Below, piece after piece: positions 23,586-30,502 of a DNA stretch of 64,000 nucleotides. The translations under genes and the position numbers were made by a program. A model generated the notes under the pieces. The model saw nothing but the letters and a program-made list of their open reading frames with translations. It was not told the DNA's origin and ran no database searches. The DNA comes from JBFMFR01 sp040752025 (GTDB taxonomy: Bacteria > Chloroflexota > Anaerolineae > Anaerolineales > UBA4823). The stretch covers positions 124,001-188,000 of the forward strand of contig JBFMFR010000001.1 of NCBI GenBank assembly GCA_040752025.1. Reading direction: 5' to 3'. Within the stretch, counting starts at the first letter, position 1; each line of letters opens with the position of its first letter.

Positions 23586-24353
23586 ATGCCTGTTGCAGAA
23601 AACCTGTACTATCATCTATACGAAGGAAGCGAAGAGGGGCGGAAACCGCCCGTGATCCTGATTCACGGCGCGGGAGGCACCAATTTGTTCTGGCCTTCTG
23701 AGATCCGGCGGCTGCCTGGTTATCGTGTTCACGCTCCTGACCTGCCAGGACACGGCAAATCTGATGGTCGCGGGCAACAATCGATCCGCGCTTACGCTGA
23801 AGAGTTGGTCGAATGGCTGGCAGCGATAAGATTACACAGCGCCATATTTGTTGGGCATTCAATGGGCGGCGCTATCGCACTCACCCTGGCTCTCGATTTC
23901 CCCGAGCACGTTCTGGGAGTGGGTCTGGTGGCAAGTGGGGCGCGGCTGCGCGTTGCGCCCGCCATCCTGGAAAGCGCTGCCAATCCTACCACCTTCCACA
24001 ACGCAGTAGAGATGGTCATCGCCAACGCTTTCAGCCCGGCAGTTTCGCCGCGCCTGGCAGAACTTGCCAGCCAACGCATGATTGAAACCCGACCCAGCGT
24101 CTTGCATGGCGATTTCCTGGCCTGCGATGCATTTGACGAGACCGAACGGATCGCTCAAATCCACCAACCAGCGCTTATCATTTGCGGCGCAGACGACAAG
24201 CTTACACCCCTGCGCTATTCACAGTTCCTGGCAGATACGCTGCCCAACGCCAGTTATAAAACCATTCCAAACGCAGGACATATGGTCATGCTAGAACAAC
24301 CCCAAGCTGTGGCCTCAGCATTGACAGCTTTTTTGCCAGCCATCTATTATTGA
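23586..24353 (+). CDS. Alpha/beta hydrolase
   Basis: A 255-residue alpha/beta-hydrolase-fold enzyme with oxyanion motif HGAGG, nucleophile Ser in GHSMGGA, acid Asp in CGADDKLTP and catalytic His in NAGHMVMLEQP, all in order and at usual spacing. There is no lid-specific motif that names a substrate; esterases, haloperoxidase-like and C-C hydrolases all share this pattern. It lies 23 bases after the sensor kinase and lacks a clear RBS, so it is probably read with that gene. Confidence 0.88.
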   Translation: MPVAENLYYHLYEGSEEGRKPPVILIHGAGGTNLFWPSEIRRLPGYRVHAPDLPGHGKSDGRGQQSIRAYAEELVEWLAAIRLHSAIFVGHSMGGAIALTLALDFPEHVLGVGLVASGARLRVAPAILESAANPTTFHNAVEMVIANAFSPAVSPRLAELASQRMIETRPSVLHGDFLACDAFDETERIAQIHQPALIICGADDKLTPLRYSQFLADTLPNASYKTIPNAGHMVMLEQPQAVASALTAFLPAIYY

Positions 24354-24395
24354 CCGGCTTTATTCTCGGGACCCAGATTTGCTTCTTTCTGGCAC

Positions 24396-24424
24396 TTGCC
24401 TATTTTGGCAGGTGTGTGTATAAT
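24396..24424 (+). promoter_or_regulatory. Promoter of tRNA-Val and the thrS operon
   Basis: TTGCCT (24396-24401) and a perfect TATAAT (24419-24424) are 17 bases apart, placing the transcript start near 24431, just before the tRNA. An imperfect hairpin (CACTTGCC/GGCAGGTG) overlaps the -35 and may end the hydrolase transcript. No other promoter is evident between the tRNA and thrS. Confidence 0.72.
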
Positions 24425-24436
24425 TCGTGGACGCAT

Positions 24437-24510
24437 GGGCGGATAGCTCAGTTGGTTAGAGCACTGCGTTGACATCGCAGAGGTCGTAGGTTCGAGCCCT
24501 ATTCCGCCCA
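24437..24510 (+). tRNA. tRNA-Val (anticodon GAC)
   Basis: Complete cloverleaf: acceptor arms GGGCGGA / TCCGCCC, D stem GCTC/GAGC, anticodon stem CTGCG/CGCAG with loop TTGACAT (anticodon GAC), variable AGGTC, T stem GTAGG/CCTAT with loop TTCGAGC, and discriminator A. CCA is not encoded, so it must be added after processing. It lies immediately ahead of the thrS T-box in the same orientation. Confidence 0.97.
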
Positions 24511-24514
24511 CTGA

Positions 24515-24790
24515 GCTTTACAAGAGCATATCCACCGCAATGAGCGGGACGAGTAACAGTGCATGGAGTCGACAGGGAATGGAGACCACCGATTGAGAGT
24601 CTCCTGCGACCACCAGGCTGCGAAAACCACCCGTGAGCGTGACCCGGAACAGAGCTTCTGGCTCCAAGTATGGTAAACGGCAGGCCCCGTTATTGGTCGG
24701 AATGAGATGCCTTCCTGAACAGGAAGGTAATCTGGGTGGAACCGCGTGTGTACCAACTCTCGCCCCAGAAGGGCGAGAGTTTTTTGTTTT
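24515..24790 (+). promoter_or_regulatory. T-box riboswitch leader of the thrS operon
   Basis: T-box leaders bind the uncharged cognate tRNA and switch from termination to antitermination. The conserved T-box core is GGGTGGAACCGCG at 24734-24746; its UGGA would pair with a tRNA 3' end of UCCA, implying discriminator U. The stem I region (about 24520-24650) contains GAAAACCACC, in which ACC at 24626-24628, followed by A, is the likely Thr specifier codon. The terminator is at 24756-24786, just before thrS. The 5' boundary is approximate. This element together with the tRNA fills the 470-base gap without protein genes. Confidence 0.92.
24756..24786 (+). terminator. T-box terminator
   Basis: Perfect 10-bp stem ACTCTCGCCC / GGGCGAGAGT, loop CAGAA, then TTTTTGTTTTT. 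It directly follows the T-box core, so antiterminator and terminator are mutually exclusive. Confidence 0.93.
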
Positions 24791-24824
24791 TCAGAGTTTG
24801 TATGTATGAATGAGAGGTGACATG

Positions 24825-26615
24825 ATGGCTGCGCAAAAGGATCAGCAATATGAAGAAAGCGAACTGTACCGCATTCGCCATTCGACGGCGCATGTGATGG
24901 CTCAAGCGGTGCTGGAAATGTTTCCGGAGGCCAAGTATACGATTGGCCCGCCGATCGAAGATGGTTTCTACTACGATTTCGACCTGCCCCGCCCCATCAC
25001 TCCCGATGACCTTGTGCAGCTCGAGAAACGCATGCGCGCCATCATCGCCGGAGACCACGATTTCCAAAAACGCGTCGTTCCGGCGAGCGAGGCGCGCCAG
25101 ATCTTCAAAGATCAACCCTATAAACTGGATTTGATCGCCGGGCTGGAACAGGGCGGCTTCGATGAATACGGCAACCCCCTGGAAGGACAGGTGGAAATAT
25201 CCATCTATACCCATGATAAGTTTGTGGACCTTTGTCGCGGGCCGCACGTGGAAAATACGCACCAGATCAACCCAGATGCGATCAAGCTACTGAACGTAGC
25301 CGGGGCATACTGGCGAGGCGATGAAAAGCAGCCACAACTTCAGCGGATTTACGGGACAGCCTGGCAAAAGGCCGATGAACTGGAAGAATTCCTTTGGAAG
25401 TTGGAAGAAGCTAAGAAACGCGACCACCGACGGCTGGGGCGTGAACTGGATCTGTTCAGCGTCAGCGACGAGGTCGGCCCTGGCCTGATCCTGTGGCACC
25501 CCAAAGGCGGCATGATCCGCAAACTTGCCGAAGATTACTGCCGTGAAGAACACGAAAAAGGCGGCTACGATTTCGTTTTCTCGCCCCACATCGGCAAAGC
25601 CAACCTGTGGGAGACCAGCGGGCACCTGGGCTGGTATCGCGATAACATGTACGCACCCCTGGACATCGAAGAGCAACAGTACTACCTCAAGCCGATGAAC
25701 TGCCCCTTCCACGTGCAGATTTTCAAGAGCCAAACACGCTCCTATCGTGATCTGCCTCTGCGCTTCGCTGAGTGGGGCACCGTCTATCGCTATGAACGCA
25801 GCGGTGTGCTGCACGGACTGCTGCGCGTGCGCGGCTTCACCCAGGATGACGCGCATCTCTTTTGTCGCCCCGATCAGATGCCCGAAGAAATCGACCGCGT
25901 CTTGCAGTTCAGCCTGAACATCTTGCGGGCCTTCGGCTTCCAGAATTTCCAGGCCTATCTATCCACACGCAACCCCGAGAAGGCAGCTGGAGAGCCCGAG
26001 GAGTGGATCGCTCCAACTGAGGCACTGCGCCAGGCTCTGGAAAGAGCACAGGTGCCTTATCAAATCGATGAGGGTGAGGCCACCTTCTACGGTCCCAAGA
26101 TCGACATCAAGATCAAGGATGCCTTGGGGCGCGAGTGGCAACTCTCCACAATCCAGTTCGACTTCACCTTACCCGAGCGTTTCAACCTCACCTATGTTGG
26201 AAACGACGGTCAGGAGCACCGGCCCTATATGATCCACCGGGCGCTGCTGGGTTCAATGGAACGCTTCATGGGCGTGTTGATCGAGCACTATGCTGGCGCG
26301 TTCCCAGTCTGGCTCTCACCCATCCAGGCAGTTATCATCCCCATCGCTGACCGGCACGTGGCATTTGCCGAGCAAGTGGCAGAACGCCTGAAGAAAGCCG
26401 GGATACGCATACAGTTGGATGATCGCGGCGAGCGCATGAATGCCAAGATCCGTGATGCTCAAATGCAAAAGGTTCCTTACATGCTGGTGGTTGGCGACCG
26501 TGAGGTCGAAGCCGGCGCGGTGGCGGTACGCCTGCGCTCTGAGGAGAACCTGGGCGCCATGCCTGTAGAGCAGTTCCTGGAGCGCGCCCTCGCAGATATC
26601 GAGAAACGCGCTTGA
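24825..26615 (+). CDS. thrS: Threonyl-tRNA synthetase, copy 1
   Basis: Charges tRNA-Thr and edits Ser-tRNA-Thr. The 596-residue protein lacks the usual N-terminal TGS domain and starts directly with the editing domain: HSTAHVMAQAV (HXXXH) and LCRGPHV (editing Cys). The class II core has the zinc Cys in LKPMNCPFHV, motif 2 RYERSGVLHGLLRVRGFTQD with the zinc His in DDAHLF, and motif 3 HRALLGSMERFMG with the third zinc His. The anticodon-binding domain is C-terminal. AGGTG lies 5 bases before ATG 24825; the in-frame ATG at 24810 is less well placed. It is controlled by the T-box, and a second thrS follows. Confidence 0.95.
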   Translation: MAAQKDQQYEESELYRIRHSTAHVMAQAVLEMFPEAKYTIGPPIEDGFYYDFDLPRPITPDDLVQLEKRMRAIIAGDHDFQKRVVPASEARQIFKDQPYKLDLIAGLEQGGFDEYGNPLEGQVEISIYTHDKFVDLCRGPHVENTHQINPDAIKLLNVAGAYWRGDEKQPQLQRIYGTAWQKADELEEFLWKLEEAKKRDHRRLGRELDLFSVSDEVGPGLILWHPKGGMIRKLAEDYCREEHEKGGYDFVFSPHIGKANLWETSGHLGWYRDNMYAPLDIEEQQYYLKPMNCPFHVQIFKSQTRSYRDLPLRFAEWGTVYRYERSGVLHGLLRVRGFTQDDAHLFCRPDQMPEEIDRVLQFSLNILRAFGFQNFQAYLSTRNPEKAAGEPEEWIAPTEALRQALERAQVPYQIDEGEATFYGPKIDIKIKDALGREWQLSTIQFDFTLPERFNLTYVGNDGQEHRPYMIHRALLGSMERFMGVLIEHYAGAFPVWLSPIQAVIIPIADRHVAFAEQVAERLKKAGIRIQLDDRGERMNAKIRDAQMQKVPYMLVVGDREVEAGAVAVRLRSEENLGAMPVEQFLERALADIEKRA

Positions 26616-26632
26616 GGTGCAGGAGGTAATGC

Positions 26633-28417
26633 ATGTCTGAAGACCATCCGGGTGGCGATCTATATCGCCTCCGCCATTCGGCCGCACATATTATGGCCCA
26701 GGCCGTGATAGAGATGTTCCCGCAGGCCAAATACACGATTGGCCCACCTGTGGAAGATGGCTTTTACTATGACTTCGACCTGCCACGCTCGCTAACCCCG
26801 CAAGACCTGGAGACGATCGAGACGCGCATGCGCCAGATTATCGCCGGCAATCACACATTCCACAAGCAAGTGATTTCGGCTGGAGCAGCGCGTCAGATCT
26901 TCAAAGACCAACCCTATAAGCTAGAATTGATCGCCGGACTGGAGCAGGGTGGCTTTGATGAGTACGGCAACCCTCTAAACGAGAAGCCGGAAATCTCGAT
27001 CTACACACACGATACGTTCGTAGATCTGTGCCGTGGGCCACATGTCGAAAACACCCGGCAGATCAACCCGGAAGCGATCAAATTGATGAGCGTGGCGGGG
27101 GCATACTGGCGCGGCGATGAGCACAATCCCATGCTGCAGCGCGTGTATGGCACGGCCTGGCAGACCTCCCAAGAGCTGGAAGAATATCTGTGGCGGTTGG
27201 AGGAAGCCAAAAAGCGCGACCATCGCAAGCTGGGCAAGGAGTTGGGCCTGTTTTACTTCTCGGAGGATATCGGCCCGGGCTTGCCGCTCTTCACTCCGAA
27301 AGGCGAGATGCTGCGCTACCTGATGGAAAGCTTTGTACGCCAGGTGCAGACGCGCTATGGCTACCAGCACGTGTGGACGGGTCACATGGTCAAGGAAGAC
27401 CTGTACCGGCGCTCGGGACACTACGACAACTACAAAGACTCGATGTTCCCGCCGATGGTGGACGAGAACACGGTCTTTCGTCTGAAACCGATGAACTGCC
27501 CCAGCCACATGACTCTGTTCCGGGAAATGGGCCGGCACTCCTACCGCGAACTGCCTCTGCGCTTTGCCGAGTTCGCCACGCTCTACCGTTATGAAAAGAC
27601 CGGTGAGTTGACCGGGCTGACGCGGGTGCGAGCGGTGACGCAGGACGATTGCCACATCTTTTGTACGGAAGAACAGATCGAAAGCGAGTTCACCCTGGCG
27701 CTGAAACTGATCCGCGAAGTGCTCAATCGCTACCATTTCACCGATTACACGGTGCGCCTGTCGCTGCGCGGCGAGGGCGGGAAGTACGTCCAGGACGAGG
27801 AAAAATGGTCAAAGGCGGAAGCGGCTCTGCGCGCCTCGCTGGTCGCCAACCAGGTGGACTTCTTCGAAGCAAGCGGCGAGGCGGCGTTCTACGGGCCCAA
27901 GGCGGATTTCCTGGCCCGGGATGTGCTCGGGCGTGAATGGCAGTTGTCCACGATACAGGTGGACTTCATCCAGCCGGCGCGTCTGGATCTGACCTATATC
28001 GGCGAGGATGGCGCCGAGCACACGCCTGTCGTATTGCACCGGGCGGTGACCGGGGCTACGGAGCGTTTCCTGGGCGTGGTGATCGAGCATTTCGCCGGGG
28101 CTTTCCCGGTCTGGTTAGCGCCAGTGCAGGCTGTGCTGATCCCCATCGCCGACCGTCACCTGCCCTATATCCGAGAGGTAGCGCAGAAGCTCATAACCGC
28201 GGGACTGCGGGTGGAGATCGATGAGCGCAACGAACGCATGAACGCCAAGATCCGGGACGCGCAAAACCAGAAAATCCCATACATGCTGGTTATCGGGGAC
28301 AAGGAAGTGTCGCAGGGGCAGGTTGCCTTACGCCTGCGCTCGGGCGAAAACCCCGGCCCAATGCCACTGCAAGCCTTCATCGAGCAAGCGCGGAGCGATA
28401 TCGAGGCTGGCAATTAG
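26633..28417 (+). CDS. thrS: Threonyl-tRNA synthetase, copy 2 (divergent catalytic domain)
   Basis: A 594-residue paralogue of the preceding ThrRS, 17 bases downstream with an AGGAGGT RBS, so both are under one T-box. The editing half is very close to copy 1 (identical GLEQGGFDEYGNPL, VDLCRGPHVENT and VAGAYWRGDE), but from about residue 205 the catalytic core differs: DLYRRSGHYDNYKDSMF, KPMNCPSHM, motif 2 RYEKTGELTGLTRVRAVTQD and motif 3 HRAVTGATERFLG. Zinc Cys and both His, the motif 2 and 3 Arg and the editing Cys/His are kept, so it should be active. It also lacks a TGS domain. The sharp change in similarity suggests a chimera or gene conversion of the N-terminal half. Confidence 0.93.
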   Translation: MSEDHPGGDLYRLRHSAAHIMAQAVIEMFPQAKYTIGPPVEDGFYYDFDLPRSLTPQDLETIETRMRQIIAGNHTFHKQVISAGAARQIFKDQPYKLELIAGLEQGGFDEYGNPLNEKPEISIYTHDTFVDLCRGPHVENTRQINPEAIKLMSVAGAYWRGDEHNPMLQRVYGTAWQTSQELEEYLWRLEEAKKRDHRKLGKELGLFYFSEDIGPGLPLFTPKGEMLRYLMESFVRQVQTRYGYQHVWTGHMVKEDLYRRSGHYDNYKDSMFPPMVDENTVFRLKPMNCPSHMTLFREMGRHSYRELPLRFAEFATLYRYEKTGELTGLTRVRAVTQDDCHIFCTEEQIESEFTLALKLIREVLNRYHFTDYTVRLSLRGEGGKYVQDEEKWSKAEAALRASLVANQVDFFEASGEAAFYGPKADFLARDVLGREWQLSTIQVDFIQPARLDLTYIGEDGAEHTPVVLHRAVTGATERFLGVVIEHFAGAFPVWLAPVQAVLIPIADRHLPYIREVAQKLITAGLRVEIDERNERMNAKIRDAQNQKIPYMLVIGDKEVSQGQVALRLRSGENPGPMPLQAFIEQARSDIEAGN

Positions 28418-28478
28418 ATGATTGGAGATCGAATTGGGCGCAAAACGCTCCGATTCGGTCACCAAACACGTCAAGCCG

Positions 28479-28507
28479 TTGACGATTCAAGTTTTTTTTG
28501 GTATCAT
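28479..28507 (+). promoter_or_regulatory. Promoter of infC-rpmI-rplT
   Basis: TTGACG (28479-28484) and TATCAT (28502-28507) are 17 bases apart; the spacer holds a run of eight T. The -35 is part of a small palindrome (CGTCAA GCCG TTGACG). Confidence 0.72.
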
Positions 28508-28554
28508 GCCTGACACGACGAGGATCGTCAAAAGAGTCTTAGAAGGAGTTACTT

Positions 28555-29082
28555 ATCAGCGCAATAAATTTTCGAGTTAATGAGGCCATCCGCGTTCCCC
28601 AGGTGCGCTTGATCGGCGCGAATGGTGAAAACGTTGGGGTCGTCTCCATCGACGAGGCGCAACGTTTAGCCAACGAAGCAGAACTGGATCTGGTAGAGGT
28701 AGCCCCGAATTCCGATCCGCCTGTGTGCCGGGTGATGGATTTCGGGAAGTTCATTTACGAACGTGCCAAGAAGGAGCGCGAGGCCCGCAAAGCCCAGACC
28801 AAGATCGAAGTTAAGGAGATTCGCCTTCGCCCAAAAACGAATGAACATCATCGCGATCTAAAGGTTCGGGACGCGCGCCGTTGGCTGGTGGAAGGCATGA
28901 AAGTCAAGGTGCGCATTCGTTTCCGTGGGCGTGAGATCACCTACCCCGAGATCGCACTCAGCGACCTGAAAGAGGTTGCCGAGTCCCTGTCAGACGTTGC
29001 GGTGGTCGAGCAGGCCCCGGCCTTGGAAGGGCGCACAATGCTCATGGTTCTGGCGCCCGGGAAGGCACCCAAGAAAAAGTAA
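28555..29082 (+). CDS. infC: Translation initiation factor IF-3, ATC start codon
   Basis: IF-3 binds the 30S subunit, splits 70S ribosomes and checks the start codon. Homology extends upstream of the GTG at 28603: in frame, ISAINFRVNEAIRVPQVRLIG matches the family N terminus. The only well-placed start is ATC at 28555, with AAGGAG and a 6-base spacer; ATA at 28564 is less likely. IF-3 genes are known to use AUU/AUC starts, which IF-3 itself discriminates against, giving autogenous control. The 175-residue product has both IF-3 domains (VAPNSDPPVCRVMDFGKFIY linker; IRLRPKTNEHHRDLKV; VRIRFRGREI). rpmI and rplT follow, as in most bacteria. Confidence 0.93.
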   Translation: MSAINFRVNEAIRVPQVRLIGANGENVGVVSIDEAQRLANEAELDLVEVAPNSDPPVCRVMDFGKFIYERAKKEREARKAQTKIEVKEIRLRPKTNEHHRDLKVRDARRWLVEGMKVKVRIRFRGREITYPEIALSDLKEVAESLSDVAVVEQAPALEGRTMLMVLAPGKAPKKK

Positions 29083-29123
29083 TTCGTTGCGCTGTCTTCA
29101 AAGACATCCCGATTTTGTTGACA

Positions 29124-29150
29124 TCCGCGGATAAGGGCAAGATCCGCGGA
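29124..29150 (+). promoter_or_regulatory. Hairpin between infC and rpmI, possible r-protein control element
   Basis: Perfect 9-bp stem TCCGCGGAT / ATCCGCGGA with loop AAGGGCAAG, followed by ATTTTGTGTG and then the rpmI RBS. The T run is weak for a terminator. Since L20 represses rpmI-rplT in other bacteria through structures in this operon, this may be part of such a site. Confidence 0.4.
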
Positions 29151-29174
29151 ATTTTGTGTGAGAGGAGTTCAATC

Positions 29175-29411
29175 GTGCCACGTAAGCAAACTTCAGGAAA
29201 GTACAAGATCAAGACGCACAAGGCCACATCCAAACGCTTCCGTCTGACTGGTACGGGGAAGTTGGTGCGCACCAAGATCGGCAAAAGCCACTTGCGCCGC
29301 CGCACTTCCAAGCGCGTCAAAGCTCTATTCACCGAGATGCTCCCGGTGAAGGGCCGCGGTATTGTCAAAACCGTGCAGCGCCTGGCCCCCTACATGAAAA
29401 AGGCAGACTAG
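29175..29411 (+). CDS. rpmI: Ribosomal protein bL35
   Basis: A 78-residue basic protein of the 50S subunit. It starts at GTG 29175 with AGAGGAG 7 bases upstream (PRKQTSGKYKIKTHKATSKR), and has the family core KRFRLTGTGKLVR and a C-terminal LAPYMKKAD. The open frame upstream of GTG contains no family sequence. It is the middle gene of the infC operon. The product is slightly longer than the common 64-66 residues because of a C-terminal LPVKGRGIVKTVQRLAPY stretch. Confidence 0.95.
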   Translation: MPRKQTSGKYKIKTHKATSKRFRLTGTGKLVRTKIGKSHLRRRTSKRVKALFTEMLPVKGRGIVKTVQRLAPYMKKAD

Positions 29412-29431
29412 CAAAGTTGTAGGTACTGCGC

Positions 29432-29519
29432 TGCGCAACCGCCTGGTTGCGCACATCCACCCTATCCACCCATTTAGTGCGGCTGTTGGGTGCGCGCAAC
29501 AGGTAGCCAGAGAGCTACC
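29432..29519 (+). promoter_or_regulatory. Structured rpmI-rplT spacer, candidate L20 autoregulatory RNA
   Basis: The 137-base spacer between rpmI and rplT is unusually long and folds into three adjacent hairpins: TGCGCAACC/GGTTGCGCA (29432-29453), CTGTTG/CAACAG (29483-29502) and GGTAGC/GCTACC (29502-29519, sharing one base with the second). None is followed by a T run. In other bacteria L20 represses its operon by binding an mRNA mimic of its 23S site, so this is a plausible binding region. Confidence 0.45.
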
Positions 29520-29548
29520 GGCGCCCAGGGGTTCGCAAGGAGAAAAAC

Positions 29549-29905
29549 ATGGCTCGTGTAAAAACTGGACCTTATCGGCGGCAACACCATAAGAAAGTCC
29601 TCAAGATGACCAAAGGCCAATTCGGTACTCGCCATCGACTGTTCCGGCGGGCGAATGAGGCCTTGCTGAAAAGCATGTGGTACGCTTACCGCGACCGGCG
29701 CACCCGCAAACGCGATCTGCGCCGTTTGTGGATCGCTCGCATCAACGCCGCGGCGCGTCTAAACGGGACCAGCTACAGCAAGCTGGTGCACGGCATGAAG
29801 GAAAACCGCATTGCGCTCAATCGCAAAATGCTGGCGGACTTAGCCGCGCGTGACCCAAAGGCTTTTGCAGCAGTGGTTGCCAAGGCACAAACCCCGGCCG
29901 ATTGA
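29549..29905 (+). CDS. rplT: Ribosomal protein bL20
   Basis: A 118-residue basic 50S assembly protein with standard length and sequence (MARVKTGPYRRQHHKKVLKM, KGQFGTRHRLFRRANEALLK, RDRRTRKRDLRRLWIARINA, NRIALNRKMLADLA). AAGGAG precedes the ATG. L20 is the known repressor of this operon in other bacteria. The gene ends the infC operon. Confidence 0.97.
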   Translation: MARVKTGPYRRQHHKKVLKMTKGQFGTRHRLFRRANEALLKSMWYAYRDRRTRKRDLRRLWIARINAAARLNGTSYSKLVHGMKENRIALNRKMLADLAARDPKAFAAVVAKAQTPAD

Positions 29906-29928
29906 TATAATTCCTCGCCCACTACCAG

Positions 29929-29960
29929 CGGGATGGCAGTTTGCCATCCCGTTTTGTTTT
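29929..29960 (+). terminator. Intrinsic terminator of the infC operon
   Basis: Perfect 10-bp stem CGGGATGGCA / TGCCATCCCG with a 3-base loop (gtt), followed by TTTTGTTTT. Confidence 0.93.
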
Positions 29961-30058
29961 CCCGAGCAAGTTCCGCGCTCTGCGAAACCCCAGGCGTCGA
30001 TCTGCGTAGAATCTATTGGGTTCAGATTGCTCCTGACCGGACCCAGAGATAACTCTAG

Positions 30059-30064
30059 TATAAT
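30059..30064 (+). promoter_or_regulatory. -10 box upstream of the YkvA-like gene
   Basis: A perfect TATAAT 19 bases before the ATG at 30084. No convincing -35 hexamer at 16-18 bases. Confidence 0.5.
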
Positions 30065-30083
30065 TCCAGCAAATGGAGGCGTT

Positions 30084-30461
30084 ATGACTGAAAATAAAGA
30101 GCGCAAAATCGTTACCCCTAAGGGGGGAATGTTGAATGATCTGGCCGTTCGCATCAAGCTAATCCTGCGCCTGATGGCCGATGCACGCGTGAACCCATTG
30201 ATCAAATTGCTGCCGATTGGCTCGGCTGTATACCTGTTGTTCCCCGACCTGGCGCCCGGCCCAGTGGACGATGTCGCAATCCTCTGGTTAGGTACTTATC
30301 TCTTTGTAGAGCTCTGCCCGCCAGATGTAGTCCAGGAACACCTGGAAGCATTGCGACAGGTGGTGCCGGCCGAGTGGCATGATGCAACAGTTGAGCCCTC
30401 CAAAACGGAGGGGCAAATCGTAGATGCTGAGTACTGGGAGAATAACGACGAAACCGGATAG
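30084..30461 (+). CDS. Small YkvA/DUF1232-like membrane protein
   Basis: A 125-residue protein with basic N terminus, then RVNPLIKLLPIGSAVYLLFP and DVAILWLGTYLFVELCP hydrophobic segments, the order seen in YkvA/DUF1232 proteins (short helix, a PD...PVDD turn, second helix). GGAGG lies before ATG 30084; the frame is open further upstream through the rplT terminator, but without a valid start. The function of the family is unknown. The acidic C-terminal tail is likely cytoplasmic. Confidence 0.65.
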   Translation: MTENKERKIVTPKGGMLNDLAVRIKLILRLMADARVNPLIKLLPIGSAVYLLFPDLAPGPVDDVAILWLGTYLFVELCPPDVVQEHLEALRQVVPAEWHDATVEPSKTEGQIVDAEYWENNDETG

Positions 30462-30502
30462 TGATATGAACTTCTTCCAGCCTTTATAGGTATACATTAG
30501 TG

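Noticed and set aside
24690..25262. 190-residue minus-strand open frame over the T-box and thrS
   Set aside because: Antisense to a clear riboswitch and thrS; its sequence follows from coding bias of thrS.
26633..28417. Second thrS as a pseudogene
   Set aside because: Full length, no frameshift, zinc, motif 2/3 and editing residues all kept.
28485..28501. Eight-T run as terminator of the thrS operon
   Set aside because: The only nearby stem (CGTCAA/TTGACG) is short and separated from the T run by 7 bases; the region works better as the infC promoter spacer.
29850..30083. Upstream extension of the YkvA-like frame
   Set aside because: It would pass through rplT's end and its terminator; GGAGG and family likeness place the start at 30084.
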